DNA of 64,000 nucleotides from Planococcus lenghuensis. Lineage in GTDB: Bacteria > Bacillota > Bacilli > Bacillales_A > Planococcaceae. This document shows, piece after piece, positions 42,820 through 51,325 of the stretch (positions are counted from its first letter, which is position 1; every line of letters begins with the position of its first letter). The notes under the pieces are model-generated. The model saw only the letters and a program-made list of their open reading frames with translations, was not told the DNA's origin and searched no databases. The stretch covers positions 448,501-512,500 of the forward strand of contig NZ_CP019640.1 of NCBI RefSeq assembly GCF_001999905.1. The letters run 5' to 3'. Position numbers and translations under genes: made by a program.

Positions 42820-44007
42820 TCAGCTTGAAAAGTCTGTGTCTTTAAGTCTGTTTCTCTGCTGGTGAAACCGCAGGCTGAACACGACACCGATTGCCAGCAT
42901 ATTCCCCATTAGTGAACTGCCGCCATAGCTGATGAATGGAAGCGGAATGCCGGTGATCGGCACGAGCTGGATCGTCATGCCGATATTCTGGAACACATGG
43001 AACGTGATCATGGAGATGATGCCGGCGCAGACATACGTGCTGAATACATCCTTCATATCAAGTGCGATCCATGCGAGCCGGTAGATCAGCATAAAAAACA
43101 GAATGATCACAGCACTTGCTCCGATGAATCCGAATTCTTCAGCAATGACCGTGAAAATGAAGTCGGTATGGTTTTCCGGCACATAAACCTCACGATCCAT
43201 GAATCCTTTTCCGAATAACTCCCCAGAACCGATAGCTTTTAGCGCGTTAACCAAGTTATAGCCTTCGTTATCGGCATATGCATACGGGTCAAGCCATGTA
43301 TAGACGCGTGCAAACATATAGGGCTGAAGACCAAGAAAGTCAGAAAGGAATTTTTGCATATTGACAGCCATCCACAGAAGTGCGGCACCAATTAAAGCCG
43401 TCCCGCCGAAGATCGGAACAATCAGTCGCCAAGAAACACCGGCCACGATGACAATCCCGACCGTGATGGCGATAAAGACAAGGGCTGTGCCTAAATCCGG
43501 CTGCTGCAGAATCAATGCGAGCGGCACGAGCAGCAGCAGACCAATCTTGCCAAGCAGCCGTGCATCTGTACGGATGGTCGGCAGAGGCTGGGCTGCATGA
43601 TGGAGAGTGATTAGCCGGGCGAGTGCCAGAATATAGACGGTTTTCATCAATTCAGCCGGCTGCAAATTCGCAACAGGTGTCCGGAACCACGCTTGCGCTC
43701 CGTTAACCGGAGCTGCAATTTGTCCCGGGCCGTTCGGTGCAATCATTAGCAGAAACAGCAGTAAAATACCAACGCCATACAGATAATAGGCTGCTTTCTT
43801 ATAGAACGCGGCACTGATCACCATCACAGTAGCAGCAATGCCAAGGCCGATGAGATACCAGGCTGCCTGATATGGAACAAAATTCCGGACATACTGCCCG
43901 GAGGTCTGCGCGGAAGCGATAGCTGTCAGGCTGACAGCCAAAAACAGGACAAGAAGGAATGCGAGCGGCCAGTCGATCCGCTCTGTAAAACTTTTATTTG
44001 ATTGCAT
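42820..44007 (-). CDS. rodA: SEDS glycosyltransferase RodA
   Basis: RodA polymerises lipid II glycan strands during side-wall elongation, together with a class B PBP. The 395-residue protein has about ten membrane segments. Family motifs are LQPAELMKT, QQPDLGTALVF, and the late IPLPFISYGGSSLMGNM. FTVIAEEFGFIGA is also characteristic. Its lack of the extended FtsW N-terminus and its length support RodA. It is close to ddl and murF, but on the opposite strand. Confidence 0.9.
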   Translation of the reverse strand: MQSNKSFTERIDWPLAFLLVLFLAVSLTAIASAQTSGQYVRNFVPYQAAWYLIGLGIAATVMVISAAFYKKAAYYLYGVGILLLFLLMIAPNGPGQIAAPVNGAQAWFRTPVANLQPAELMKTVYILALARLITLHHAAQPLPTIRTDARLLGKIGLLLLVPLALILQQPDLGTALVFIAITVGIVIVAGVSWRLIVPIFGGTALIGAALLWMAVNMQKFLSDFLGLQPYMFARVYTWLDPYAYADNEGYNLVNALKAIGSGELFGKGFMDREVYVPENHTDFIFTVIAEEFGFIGASAVIILFFMLIYRLAWIALDMKDVFSTYVCAGIISMITFHVFQNIGMTIQLVPITGIPLPFISYGGSSLMGNMLAIGVVFSLRFHQQRNRLKDTDFSS

Positions 44008-44158
44008 AAGGTTCCACCTGTACTTTAATCTGGATTTTTAAACCGTTCTCCATTATAACGGATATTGGAGAACATTGCTTAAGTATAAAGAAGCAGACGA
44101 AAATTAGCGGCCGTGGTTCCGGATAACCGGTCGGCAGTATGGAAATGGGGTGTCAGGA

Positions 44159-44932
44159 ATGGTGAAAAAAACACTGAAAGCAGAAGATTATCTGCAGCAT
44201 CTATACGTATATGTAAATGAAAGTGAACGGTTTGCGCTGTTCAGCGGACTGACATTTCGTCAGTTTACTTCGGCGGTCAGAATGCCGGAAAACTTGCTGT
44301 TACTTAAACATGGGTTTGAGGATGCGGCTTTCAATATGCATACCCGGCTGGAATTCGTTCCATACGAGGATTACGGCCGACTGCAGAAGTCGGTTGCTGC
44401 TGTGCAGCATGAGTTGTGCTGGATCGATTTTGTTTCGGAGAAAGGTGTGCAGCAATTATCACCGGCGGAGCAGGCGGAACTATTATATATTGGCCATAAA
44501 AAAGAAGCGATCCGACCGCCGTTTTATGCAGCGCTTCAAAACGAATTTGTTTATCTGGCGGCGGAAGATGGCCAGACAGTGAAAATCTACTTCCGGAACT
44601 TGAGCCGGATTTCCGAACTTATCGGCTCGCTGTTCATCCAGCTGATTCGTAAAGAAGAAAACGGCCAGAGCTTTTTCAGACGAAAGCCGAAAGATCTTAT
44701 CCCTGATATGCCGGCGGATATCCTGGTTGCCATCAGCAATCAGCTTAAAGACGGTGTGCTGCTGTCGCTGGCAAATCCGGAAAAAACGAAAAATGTGATT
44801 GAGCTCCATGTGCGGCAAGCGGAAGAAATCTCGTTTCTGGATGAGTTCGGAGCGGAGATCAGCGAAATCGTTCAGCAGCAGCCGGACTTGAAAGCGGTGT
44901 TTGACCGTCGGCTGAAGCAGTGGAAAGAATGA
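44159..44932 (+). CDS. Uncharacterised 257-residue protein coupled to SMR genes
   Basis: A soluble protein without signal peptide or membrane segments, mixed helix/strand in composition, with an aromatic-rich middle section (FVYLAAEDGQTVKIYFRN). I do not recognise a domain. ATG 44159 follows GGGG at eight bases. Its stop overlaps the start of the first SMR gene (ATGA), so all three genes are likely translated together. Its role may be linked to the transporter or its substrate, but nothing in the sequence shows how. Confidence 0.75.
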   Translation: MVKKTLKAEDYLQHLYVYVNESERFALFSGLTFRQFTSAVRMPENLLLLKHGFEDAAFNMHTRLEFVPYEDYGRLQKSVAAVQHELCWIDFVSEKGVQQLSPAEQAELLYIGHKKEAIRPPFYAALQNEFVYLAAEDGQTVKIYFRNLSRISELIGSLFIQLIRKEENGQSFFRRKPKDLIPDMPADILVAISNQLKDGVLLSLANPEKTKNVIELHVRQAEEISFLDEFGAEISEIVQQQPDLKAVFDRRLKQWKE

Positions 44933-45297
44933 ACGGATTAGCTTGGATTTATCTGGTGCTTGCGGGATGTACAGAAATTGTATGGGCGCTTGGGTTGAAG
45001 TACGCTGAAGGCTTCACCAATCCCATCCCGTCTATCATTACCGTTATCTTCATCATTATCAGTTTTTTTCTGTTTGCGAAAGCGGCGATGCACGTGCCGA
45101 TCGGCACAGCGTATGCCGTCTTCACCGGAATCGGAGCAGCGGGGACTGCTGTTGCAGGAATAATCCTGTTTAATGAAGAGGCGGGTGTCATTAAAATCGG
45201 TTTCCTGGTACTTTTGATCACAGGTCTTGTCGGATTGAAGCTGACAGACGCGGAAAAGCCGGAGGAGGGGGAAGAACCATGGCGTGGATCATCCTGA
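44929..45297 (+). CDS. Small multidrug resistance protein, first subunit
   Basis: The 122-residue protein has four membrane segments and the SMR glutamate in LAGCTEIVWALGLK. The fourth segment is followed by a charged tail. Paired SMR genes form heterodimers such as YkkCD. It overlaps the upstream and downstream genes (4 and 19 bases). The substrate may be a quaternary ammonium or guanidinium compound. No ykkC-type riboswitch was found upstream. Confidence 0.88.
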   Translation: MNGLAWIYLVLAGCTEIVWALGLKYAEGFTNPIPSIITVIFIIISFFLFAKAAMHVPIGTAYAVFTGIGAAGTAVAGIILFNEEAGVIKIGFLVLLITGLVGLKLTDAEKPEEGEEPWRGSS

Positions 45298-45596
45298 TTG
45301 TGGCCGGCTTGTTTGAAGTGGCGTTTGTGGTCACGATGAAGCTGTCGGACGGCTTTACTTCGCTGCGTTATTCAATTTTGACTGTGCTGACAGGGGGAGC
45401 GAGCTTCTACTTGCTTTCACTTGCCCTTATTTCGCTTCCGGTCGGCACAGGATATGCCGTCTGGACCGGGATTGGGGCGGCAGGCAGTGTCCTGGCTGGA
45501 ATGCTGTGGTTTGGAGAGAGCCGAAGTGCGAAGAAGCTGTTCTTTTTAACATGTATAGTTACTGGCGTTGCAGGACTGCGGGTTTTTAGCGGCTGA
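45279..45596 (+). CDS. Small multidrug resistance protein, second subunit
   Basis: The 105-residue SMR subunit has four membrane segments with conserved Glu in VAGLFEVAFVVTMK and the GTGYAVWTGIGAAGSV motif of segment 3. GGAGGAGGGGG precedes the ATG. It completes the probable heterodimeric exporter with the preceding gene. Confidence 0.88.
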   Translation: MAWIILIVAGLFEVAFVVTMKLSDGFTSLRYSILTVLTGGASFYLLSLALISLPVGTGYAVWTGIGAAGSVLAGMLWFGESRSAKKLFFLTCIVTGVAGLRVFSG

Positions 45597-45664
45597 TGAG
45601 AAATGATTTTTCGCTGTCAGTTGTTCGTGATAAACTGAACGTACTGAACTGGAGGGTTTAATAG

Positions 45665-46735
45665 ATGAAAAAACGAATTGGATTGCTCTATGGCGGCAAG
45701 TCTGCAGAACATGAAGTCTCGCTCGCTACGGCGCTTGCTGTTTCAAAAGCTCTTAATTATAAAGAATACGATGTATATCCTGTTTACATAACAAGTGAAG
45801 GTGAGTGGAAACGGGGCCCGCTGCTCGAAGGGCCGGCTGACAATACGGCTCAATTGCAGCTTGGCGATGGGCCGGGCCAGGCAAATGACATCTCTGAATT
45901 TCTGCCGACTGAGGCGGATGGGCAGCTTGATGTGATTGTTCCGCTGCTTCACGGGCCAAATGGAGAAGACGGGACGGTCCAGGGCCTGCTCGAAGTGCTG
46001 AACCTGCCGTATGTTGGCAATGGCGTGCTGGCATCCGCTGCCGGTATGGATAAAGTGATCATGAAGCAGCTGTTTTCTGTGGCAGGCCTGAAGCAGACCC
46101 CTTATGTATACTTTCTTCGCAGCGATTGGCAGAAAAACCGGGAGCAGCTGCTTGATCAGGTGGAAACCGAATTGACGTGGCCGGTATTTGTTAAACCGGC
46201 GAATCTCGGATCGAGCGTCGGCATCAGCAAAGCGCAGAATCGGGATGAGCTGAATGCCGCTGTCCTGGAGGCACTGAAGTTTGACAGGAAAGTAATTGTG
46301 GAACAGGGAGTTAATGGGCGTGAAATTGAGATCGCTGTATTGGGCAACGATGAGCCGGAATGCTCGGTGGCCGGAGAGATAAAGCCGCTGAAGGGGTTCT
46401 ATGATTATGAAGCCAAGTACAAAGATGGCGACACAGCCCTGGTCGTGCCTGCAGAGCTGGACAATGCAGTCTATGAGCAGCTGGCAGATCAGGCAAAACG
46501 GGCATTTAAGATTCTGGATTGCTCCGGACTTGTGCGTGCCGATTTCTTTGTCACTGAAGAAAATGATGTGCTTATCAATGAAGTGAACACAATGCCGGGC
46601 TTTACACCATATAGCATGTTCCCGCTCATGTGGCAGCAGTCCGGCCTGTCATATCCGGATCTTATCGAACAGCTGATCAACCTGGCGATCGAGAGGCACC
46701 GGGAAAAACAGCAGCTGCAATCCAAAAGGGATTAA
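45665..46735 (+). CDS. ddl: D-alanine--D-alanine ligase
   Basis: Ddl makes the D-Ala-D-Ala dipeptide that is added to the peptidoglycan precursor by MurF. The 356-residue ATP-grasp enzyme has [14 protein letters not shown] at the start, the ATP loop [14 protein letters not shown], and the metal site [21 protein letters not shown] lies upstream. It is followed after 13 bases by murF, so both ligases should be cotranscribed. The predicted dipeptide-type active site includes Tyr or Phe variants that I cannot resolve for D-lactate specificity. Confidence 0.95.
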   Translation: MKKRIGLLYGGKSAEHEVSLATALAVSKALNYKEYDVYPVYITSEGEWKRGPLLEGPADNTAQLQLGDGPGQANDISEFLPTEADGQLDVIVPLLHGPNGEDGTVQGLLEVLNLPYVGNGVLASAAGMDKVIMKQLFSVAGLKQTPYVYFLRSDWQKNREQLLDQVETELTWPVFVKPANLGSSVGISKAQNRDELNAAVLEALKFDRKVIVEQGVNGREIEIAVLGNDEPECSVAGEIKPLKGFYDYEAKYKDGDTALVVPAELDNAVYEQLADQAKRAFKILDCSGLVRADFFVTEENDVLINEVNTMPGFTPYSMFPLMWQQSGLSYPDLIEQLINLAIERHREKQQLQSKRD

Positions 46736-46748
46736 ATTAGGAGGGCCT

Positions 46749-48113
46749 ATGAATAAATCAGTTCAGCAAGTGGCCGACTGGCTTGGTATTGAAACACAGC
46801 AATGGAAAGATATCCGGATCAAGGGTGTTTCGATCAATACTCGGACACTGAAACCAGGTGAGCTGTTCATCCCGTTCCGCGGAGAACACGTGAACGGACA
46901 CCGGTTCGTCCGGCAGGCGATCGAGCTTGGAGCTGGCGCATCACTTTGGCAGCGGGATGAACCGGATCCGCCGCAAGGCCTGCCGTTACTGTTCGTGGAT
47001 GACTGTGAAAAAGCATTGCAGCAAATGGCACGGGCTTACCGGCAGGAGCTTAAAGGGACGATCGTTGGTATTACCGGGTCGAACGGCAAGACATCAACAA
47101 AAGATTTAGTGGCAAGCGTATTGGCGCCTTATTTCAAAGTGGAGAAAACACAGGGAAACCTGAACAATCAGCTTGGTCTGCCGCTGACGATCCTGTCTTT
47201 GGATGAAGAAGTGGAATTTGCGATTCTGGAAATGGGAATGAGCGCATTCGGTGAAATTGAATTCCTGTCCGAATTGGCACGTCCCGATTATGCGATCATC
47301 ACTAATATCGGAGAAGCGCACATGCAGGATCTCGGATCCCGTGAAGGAATCGCGCGGGCTAAATTCGAAATTACTGCGGGGCTGTCCCGGCAGGGGAAAC
47401 TGTTTTATGACGGAGATGAGCCGCTGCTGCAGCCTTATGTTGAAAATTGGACCCAGGCTGTTTCATTCGGATTTGGCGATGACAACGAACTGACCATCAC
47501 CTCTGTGGAGGCGACGGAAAACGGCAGTGAATTTTCCGTGAGCGGAGTAATTGACGCAGCTTTCACAATCCCGGTTCTTGGGCGTCATCAGATCAAAAAT
47601 GCCCTTCCCGCGATTCTGCTGGCACTGGATACGGGACTTGAAGAAGAAGATATCCGCCGTGCACTGAAGAAGGCGACCCTCACGGACATGCGCATGCAGC
47701 CGGTCCGTGCAGAAAACGGTACCGTGTTTATCAATGATGCATATAATGCGGCACCGACTTCCATGAAAGCGGCACTGCAGTTTTTAGGGGAAATCAAGAT
47801 GAAGCCGGAGAAATGGGTGGTGCTCGGCGATATGCTTGAACTTGGCGAACAGGAACGGGCATATCACGAAGAGCTGGCCAGCCAGCTGCCGGAAGGTCTT
47901 CGGGGGGTACTGCTGTACGGCCCGCGGATGAAATGGCTCCATGATGAACTGAAGGAGACATTCAACGGGGAATTAATGTGGAGTGAAGAGGACCTTGAGC
48001 CGCTGATAGGTAAACTGGAGTCTGATTTATCGCCGGATTCACTTGTGCTTGTCAAAGGGTCACGGGGAATGGAACTTGAGCGGATTATTGAACCGCTCAC
48101 AGCAAGTAAGTAA
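46749..48113 (+). CDS. murF: UDP-N-acetylmuramoyl-tripeptide--D-alanyl-D-alanine ligase
   Basis: MurF adds D-Ala-D-Ala to UDP-MurNAc-tripeptide in the cytoplasm. The 454-residue Mur ligase has the usual three domains: a substrate domain, the ATPase domain with GITGSNGKTSTKD, and a C-terminal Rossmann-like domain. DAYNAAPTSMKAAL is also typical. TTAGGAGGG lies before the ATG. It pairs with ddl in an operon-like arrangement. The terminator that should follow is not evident. Confidence 0.95.
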   Translation: MNKSVQQVADWLGIETQQWKDIRIKGVSINTRTLKPGELFIPFRGEHVNGHRFVRQAIELGAGASLWQRDEPDPPQGLPLLFVDDCEKALQQMARAYRQELKGTIVGITGSNGKTSTKDLVASVLAPYFKVEKTQGNLNNQLGLPLTILSLDEEVEFAILEMGMSAFGEIEFLSELARPDYAIITNIGEAHMQDLGSREGIARAKFEITAGLSRQGKLFYDGDEPLLQPYVENWTQAVSFGFGDDNELTITSVEATENGSEFSVSGVIDAAFTIPVLGRHQIKNALPAILLALDTGLEEEDIRRALKKATLTDMRMQPVRAENGTVFINDAYNAAPTSMKAALQFLGEIKMKPEKWVVLGDMLELGEQERAYHEELASQLPEGLRGVLLYGPRMKWLHDELKETFNGELMWSEEDLEPLIGKLESDLSPDSLVLVKGSRGMELERIIEPLTASK

Positions 48114-48154
48114 ACCGAAACGAAATCGGGGCTTTCAACATTGGGGCGTATTCA

Positions 48155-48183
48155 TTGCATATCCCGCTGATGCATGGTAAACT
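48155..48183 (+). promoter_or_regulatory. Promoter of the cshA leader
   Basis: TTGCAT and TAAACT separated by 17 bp, about 300 bases before the cshA start codon, giving a long leader. Confidence 0.5.
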
Positions 48184-48211
48184 GTTTGAAGCAATGGATA
48201 CATTTGAGACG

Positions 48212-48240
48212 ACTCTTCCTTTGAGAAGAGTACTTTTTTT
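48212..48240 (+). terminator. Terminator-like hairpin in the cshA leader
   Basis: ACTCTTC / GAAGAGT with a CTTTGA loop, followed by seven T residues. It is only about 25-50 nt from the predicted transcription start, so it could be an attenuator, the end of a short RNA, or a terminator of murF. Further hairpins (CGGTTT/AAACCG, TCTGAA/TTCAGA) lie in the remaining leader to 48458. Confidence 0.65.
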
Positions 48241-48458
48241 GAGTAAAACGGTTTGCTTAAACCGGGTCTGTCTGATCCGATGAAATCAAACCGCTCGGCA
48301 AAGACCGGGCTTTTCCTATTCACATATCCCCTCTGAAGTAAGTTTCAGAGCATGATTTTCGACGTGAAATTTCCTCGTTAAAGGCTCGAACTTGCCGCTA
48401 TTTCATCTAAAATGTACACCATTCCTAAATAGATGAAGGCAAAGGAGATTGAAAAAAT

Positions 48459-49940
48459 TTGGTAAAATTTTCAGATTTAAATATCAGTGAGGCAACTTTG
48501 AAATCCATTCGACGCATGGGGTTTGAAGAAGCAACACCAATTCAGGAAGGGACAATCCGTCTCGGTCTTGAAGGGAACGATATCATCGGACAGGCACAGA
48601 CAGGGACAGGCAAGACAGCTGCTTTCGGTATTCCGATGATTGAAAAAATCGATACTAAGAGTTCGGATATCCAGGGGCTTATCATTGCGCCGACGCGTGA
48701 GCTAGCAATCCAGGTATCTGAAGAGCTGTACAAGCTGGGACGCGACCGCAATGTCCGCATCCTGTCTGTATACGGCGGCCAGGAAATCGGCCGGCAGATC
48801 CGTGCACTGAAAAACCGTCCGCATATCATCGTTGGTACACCAGGCCGTATTCAGGATCATATCAACCGCCGTACGCTTAAGCTCGATAACGTTAACACGC
48901 TCGTGCTGGATGAAGCGGATGAAATGCTGAACATGGGCTTTATCGACGATATCAAAGCGATTCTGACAAGTGTCCCGGCAGAACGCCAGACACTGCTGTT
49001 CTCTGCAACAATGCCGGATGCAATCCGCCGCATTGCAGAACAATTCATGAAGAGTCCGGAAGTCGTTAAAATCAAATCAAAAGAGATGACAGTTGAAAAC
49101 ATCGAGCAGTTCTTTGTCAAAGCACCGGAGCGCGAAAAATTCGATGTGCTTTCCCGCTTGCTGAACATTCAGCAGCCGGAATTGGCAATCGTTTTTGGAC
49201 GCACAAAGCGCCGGGTGGATGAACTGTCACAAGCGCTGTCACTTCGTGGATACCTTGCTGAAGGAATTCACGGTGACTTGAGCCAGGCAAAACGTTTATC
49301 TGTACTGAAGCAATTTAAATCAAACAAAATCGATGTGCTGGTTGCTACTGACGTAGCAGCACGCGGACTTGATATTTCAGGCGTAACACATGTGTATAAC
49401 TTTGATATCCCGCAGGATCCAGAGAGCTATGTACACCGGATCGGCCGTACCGGCCGTGCAGGTAAAAAAGGTGTAGCGGTCACATTGGTGACACCGCGTG
49501 AAATGGGTTACCTCCGCATCGTTGAAGATACGACGAAAAAGCGCATGTTGCCACTTCGTCCACCTTCATCCGATGAAGCGCTTCTCGGTCAGCAGAAACT
49601 TGCTGTCGGAACGCTGGAGGAAATGGTCGCAAAAAATAGCCTGGATGATTACCGGGCATTTGCAGAGAATCTGCTTGAAAACCACGAAGCAGTGGACCTG
49701 ATTGCAGCTGCATTAAAAACAATGACAAGAGAACCGGATGACACGCCAGTCTCCATCTCTGAAGAACGCCCGCTTCCACAGCGCGGCGGAAAAGGCGGCC
49801 GCAGCGGTGGCGGCGGCTATAAAGGCAATAAAGGCGGCGGCGGTTACAAAGGCAATAAAGGCGGTCGCAGCGGCGGCTATAAAGGCGGCGGACGTTCCTC
49901 TTCTGACAGAGGCGGCAGCCGACCACGCCGTTCTGAATAA
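48459..49940 (+). CDS. cshA: DEAD-box RNA helicase CshA
   Basis: CshA unwinds RNA and takes part in RNA degradosome and ribosome biogenesis, particularly in the cold. The 493-residue helicase has the complete motif set: [32 protein letters not shown] and [10 protein letters not shown]. The C-terminal tail is a Gly-rich, basic RGG-like region with repeated [11 protein letters not shown] units, an RNA-binding addition. The start TTG 48459 is supported by AAAGGAGATT and family alignment. The leader carries a terminator-like hairpin. Confidence 0.94.
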   Translation: MVKFSDLNISEATLKSIRRMGFEEATPIQEGTIRLGLEGNDIIGQAQTGTGKTAAFGIPMIEKIDTKSSDIQGLIIAPTRELAIQVSEELYKLGRDRNVRILSVYGGQEIGRQIRALKNRPHIIVGTPGRIQDHINRRTLKLDNVNTLVLDEADEMLNMGFIDDIKAILTSVPAERQTLLFSATMPDAIRRIAEQFMKSPEVVKIKSKEMTVENIEQFFVKAPEREKFDVLSRLLNIQQPELAIVFGRTKRRVDELSQALSLRGYLAEGIHGDLSQAKRLSVLKQFKSNKIDVLVATDVAARGLDISGVTHVYNFDIPQDPESYVHRIGRTGRAGKKGVAVTLVTPREMGYLRIVEDTTKKRMLPLRPPSSDEALLGQQKLAVGTLEEMVAKNSLDDYRAFAENLLENHEAVDLIAAALKTMTREPDDTPVSISEERPLPQRGGKGGRSGGGGYKGNKGGGGYKGNKGGRSGGYKGGGRSSSDRGGSRPRRSE

Positions 49941-49954
49941 GACTGATTGATTTG

Positions 49955-49996
49955 AAAAGAGTTGGGCGCTTCGGCGCTCAGCTCTTTTCTTTTTGT
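49955..49996 (+). terminator. Terminator of cshA
   Basis: AAAAGAGTTGGGCGC / GCGCTCAGCTCTTTT with TTCG loop and CTTTTTG after it. Confidence 0.85.
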
Positions 49997-50004
49997 TTGA
50001 CTTT

Positions 50005-50049
50005 GTAATGAACCAATTTGTAATGAACCAAGTTGTAATGAACCAAGTT
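50005..50049. repeat. 15-bp tandem repeat, three units
   Basis: GTAATGAACCAAGTT occurs at 50020 and 50035, and GTAATGAACCAATTT at 50005. There is no reading frame with a ribosome site, so this is probably a slippage-generated repeat. Confidence 0.85.
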
Positions 50050-50479
50050 GTTTTTTTTACCACAAAAAACAGGGATACCAGCAGGAAAGCAGGAGTCAAA
50101 GATTTCAGGCTGAGTGAAGGTGCTGGAAGGGTTGAAGCCTCATGCCTTGATAGCTTGGCAACCGCTACATTCTGTTATATTAGCTGAGTGATCTGCTTCC
50201 TGTAGGTCTGAGTGCATCCGCCGGATAAATAGCAGCCGGGCTGTCTGAACAGTTCCGTTCATGACCTTTCGGGACTTACCATGGAGGGTGCCTTTGCGCA
50301 TGATTATTCAATTGGTGCTGCTTTACCCGCGGTGCTTAAAGTGGGCGCGGCGGAATTAAAAGCAGCTCTGCAGAAATGTGTACACGATTTCATTTTTTAT
50401 CACTATGGAACACAAAAAAACACCATTATATTAAGATGAAATAATGATGTTAACTGATCGACATTCCGCAAAACAGCCG

Positions 50480-50499
50480 CGCTTTCGGGCCCGCAGGAA
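50480..50499. repeat. Inverted partial copy of the GC-rich repeat
   Basis: CGCTTTCGGGCCCGCAGGAA is identical, in reverse complement, to 246-265. Flanking bases differ, so this is a fragment. Confidence 0.6.
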
Positions 50500-50703
50500 A
50501 GGCGGAAGCCAAAAGTTCTTTGGCTTCTCTAAGCGTTCGAAGCGGCTTGTAAGGGTTCGTTTTTTAGTTCATCTTATATAGTTTTCGGTGTAAACTTTCT
50601 TGTTGTCCGCAATTCAAGTCTTGATTCCGTTAGAATAGAAGAAGGTGAAACTGGTGCCGAGGATGGAACGTATAGACAAGAGACAGCAGGATGGGGGGAT
50701 AAC

Positions 50704-51183
50704 ATGGATAATCAGCCAAAAAACCGGATTTCTCCGGAAGGACTAAAAGTGTGGCGGCTCTATGGGGTGTTTCAGACTGCCCTCGTTGCGCTTATAGCAG
50801 CAGGCGCTGCAGTGGGCGTTTATTTCTTTGATGGGCCGCTTTGGGTCTATGCTGTTTGTGCCGCTGTACTGCTGCTTTTTGGTTTTTTCGCGGTATTTCT
50901 ATTCCCGAAGATCCGCTGGGAACGTTGGCGCTATGAAGTGCGTGAGCAGGAGATTGAATTGCAGCACGGTTTATTTGTCGTTAAACGGACGCTCGTGCCG
51001 ATGGTGCGTGTGCAACACGTGGATACAGAACAAGGGCCGATTCTCCGCAAGTATGGCTTGGCGGCTATTTCAATTTCCACGGCTGCCACTGTCCACACAG
51101 TACCTGCGCTTATAACAGCGGAGGCAGATGAATTACGAAACAAGATCTCAGTTCTAGCAAGGGTGGCGGAAGATGATGTCTGA
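50704..51183 (+). CDS. ydbS: PH domain-containing membrane protein YdbS
   Basis: The 159-residue protein has two membrane segments (about 20-70) and a bacterial PH (bPH2) domain in its C-terminal half: YEVREQEIELQHGLFVVKRTLVPMVRVQHVDTEQGP. It corresponds to YdbS of B. subtilis, which works with YdbT in tolerance to some antimicrobial compounds. GGGGGGATAAC precedes the ATG. The ydbT start lies inside its last codons. Confidence 0.88.
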   Translation: MDNQPKNRISPEGLKVWRLYGVFQTALVALIAAGAAVGVYFFDGPLWVYAVCAAVLLLFGFFAVFLFPKIRWERWRYEVREQEIELQHGLFVVKRTLVPMVRVQHVDTEQGPILRKYGLAAISISTAATVHTVPALITAEADELRNKISVLARVAEDDV

Positions 51184-51325
51184 GACGCGCTATCGCCTTC
51201 ATCCGATATCAGCGTTCCTGAACTTCCTGAAGGGGTTAAAGGATCTGCTGCTGCCGTTCCTGATTTTATTTGGGGCCAACTTCCTTCAGGGGAAGGGATG
51301 CCTGGCGGAGATACCGAGTCGCTGA
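51176..51325 (+). CDS. ydbT: N-terminal part of YdbT (frame-disrupted)
   Basis: ATG 51176 overlaps the end of ydbS and opens a frame beginning MSETRYRLHPISAFLNFLKG, the expected YdbT N-terminus with its first hydrophobic segment. The frame ends at a TGA at 51323-51325 after 49 codons. The main YdbT frame (51298-52665) lies in the -1 frame. A single-base loss near 51285-51298 (GGGGAAGGG) would explain it. Programmed -1 frameshifting, reinitiation at ATG 51298 and sequencing error are all possible. Confidence 0.65.
   Translation: MSETRYRLHPISAFLNFLKGLKDLLLPFLILFGANFLQGKGCLAEIPSR

Larger units (their letters stand above)
49997..50703. other. 700-bp intergenic region without a supported gene
   Basis: Between cshA and ydbS I see a three-unit 15-bp tandem repeat (50005-50049) and part of the GC-rich repeat (50480-50499). 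An open frame of about 53 codons at 50280 lacks a ribosome site. AT-rich stretches with imperfect inverted repeats lie around 50400-50450. The fragmented appearance suggests decayed sequence, but nothing in it can be named. Confidence 0.6.

Noticed and set aside
44080..44158. Guanidine (ykkC) riboswitch for the SMR operon
   Set aside because: No conserved ykkC blocks were visible, and the SMR genes are preceded by another coding gene.
50090..50200. SAM-type riboswitch-like stretch (AGCTTGGCAACCG)
   Set aside because: The other conserved S-box blocks and a terminator are missing, and ydbS is not a methionine-related gene.
50280..50440. 53-codon open frame in the cshA-ydbS gap
   Set aside because: No ribosome site, no recognisable sequence and no conserved features; probably chance.
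51280..51300. Canonical slippery heptamer for programmed -1 frameshifting in ydbT
   Set aside because: GGGGAAG does not fit the X-XXY-YYZ pattern; slippage on GGGG stays possible but is not supported by a clear signal.
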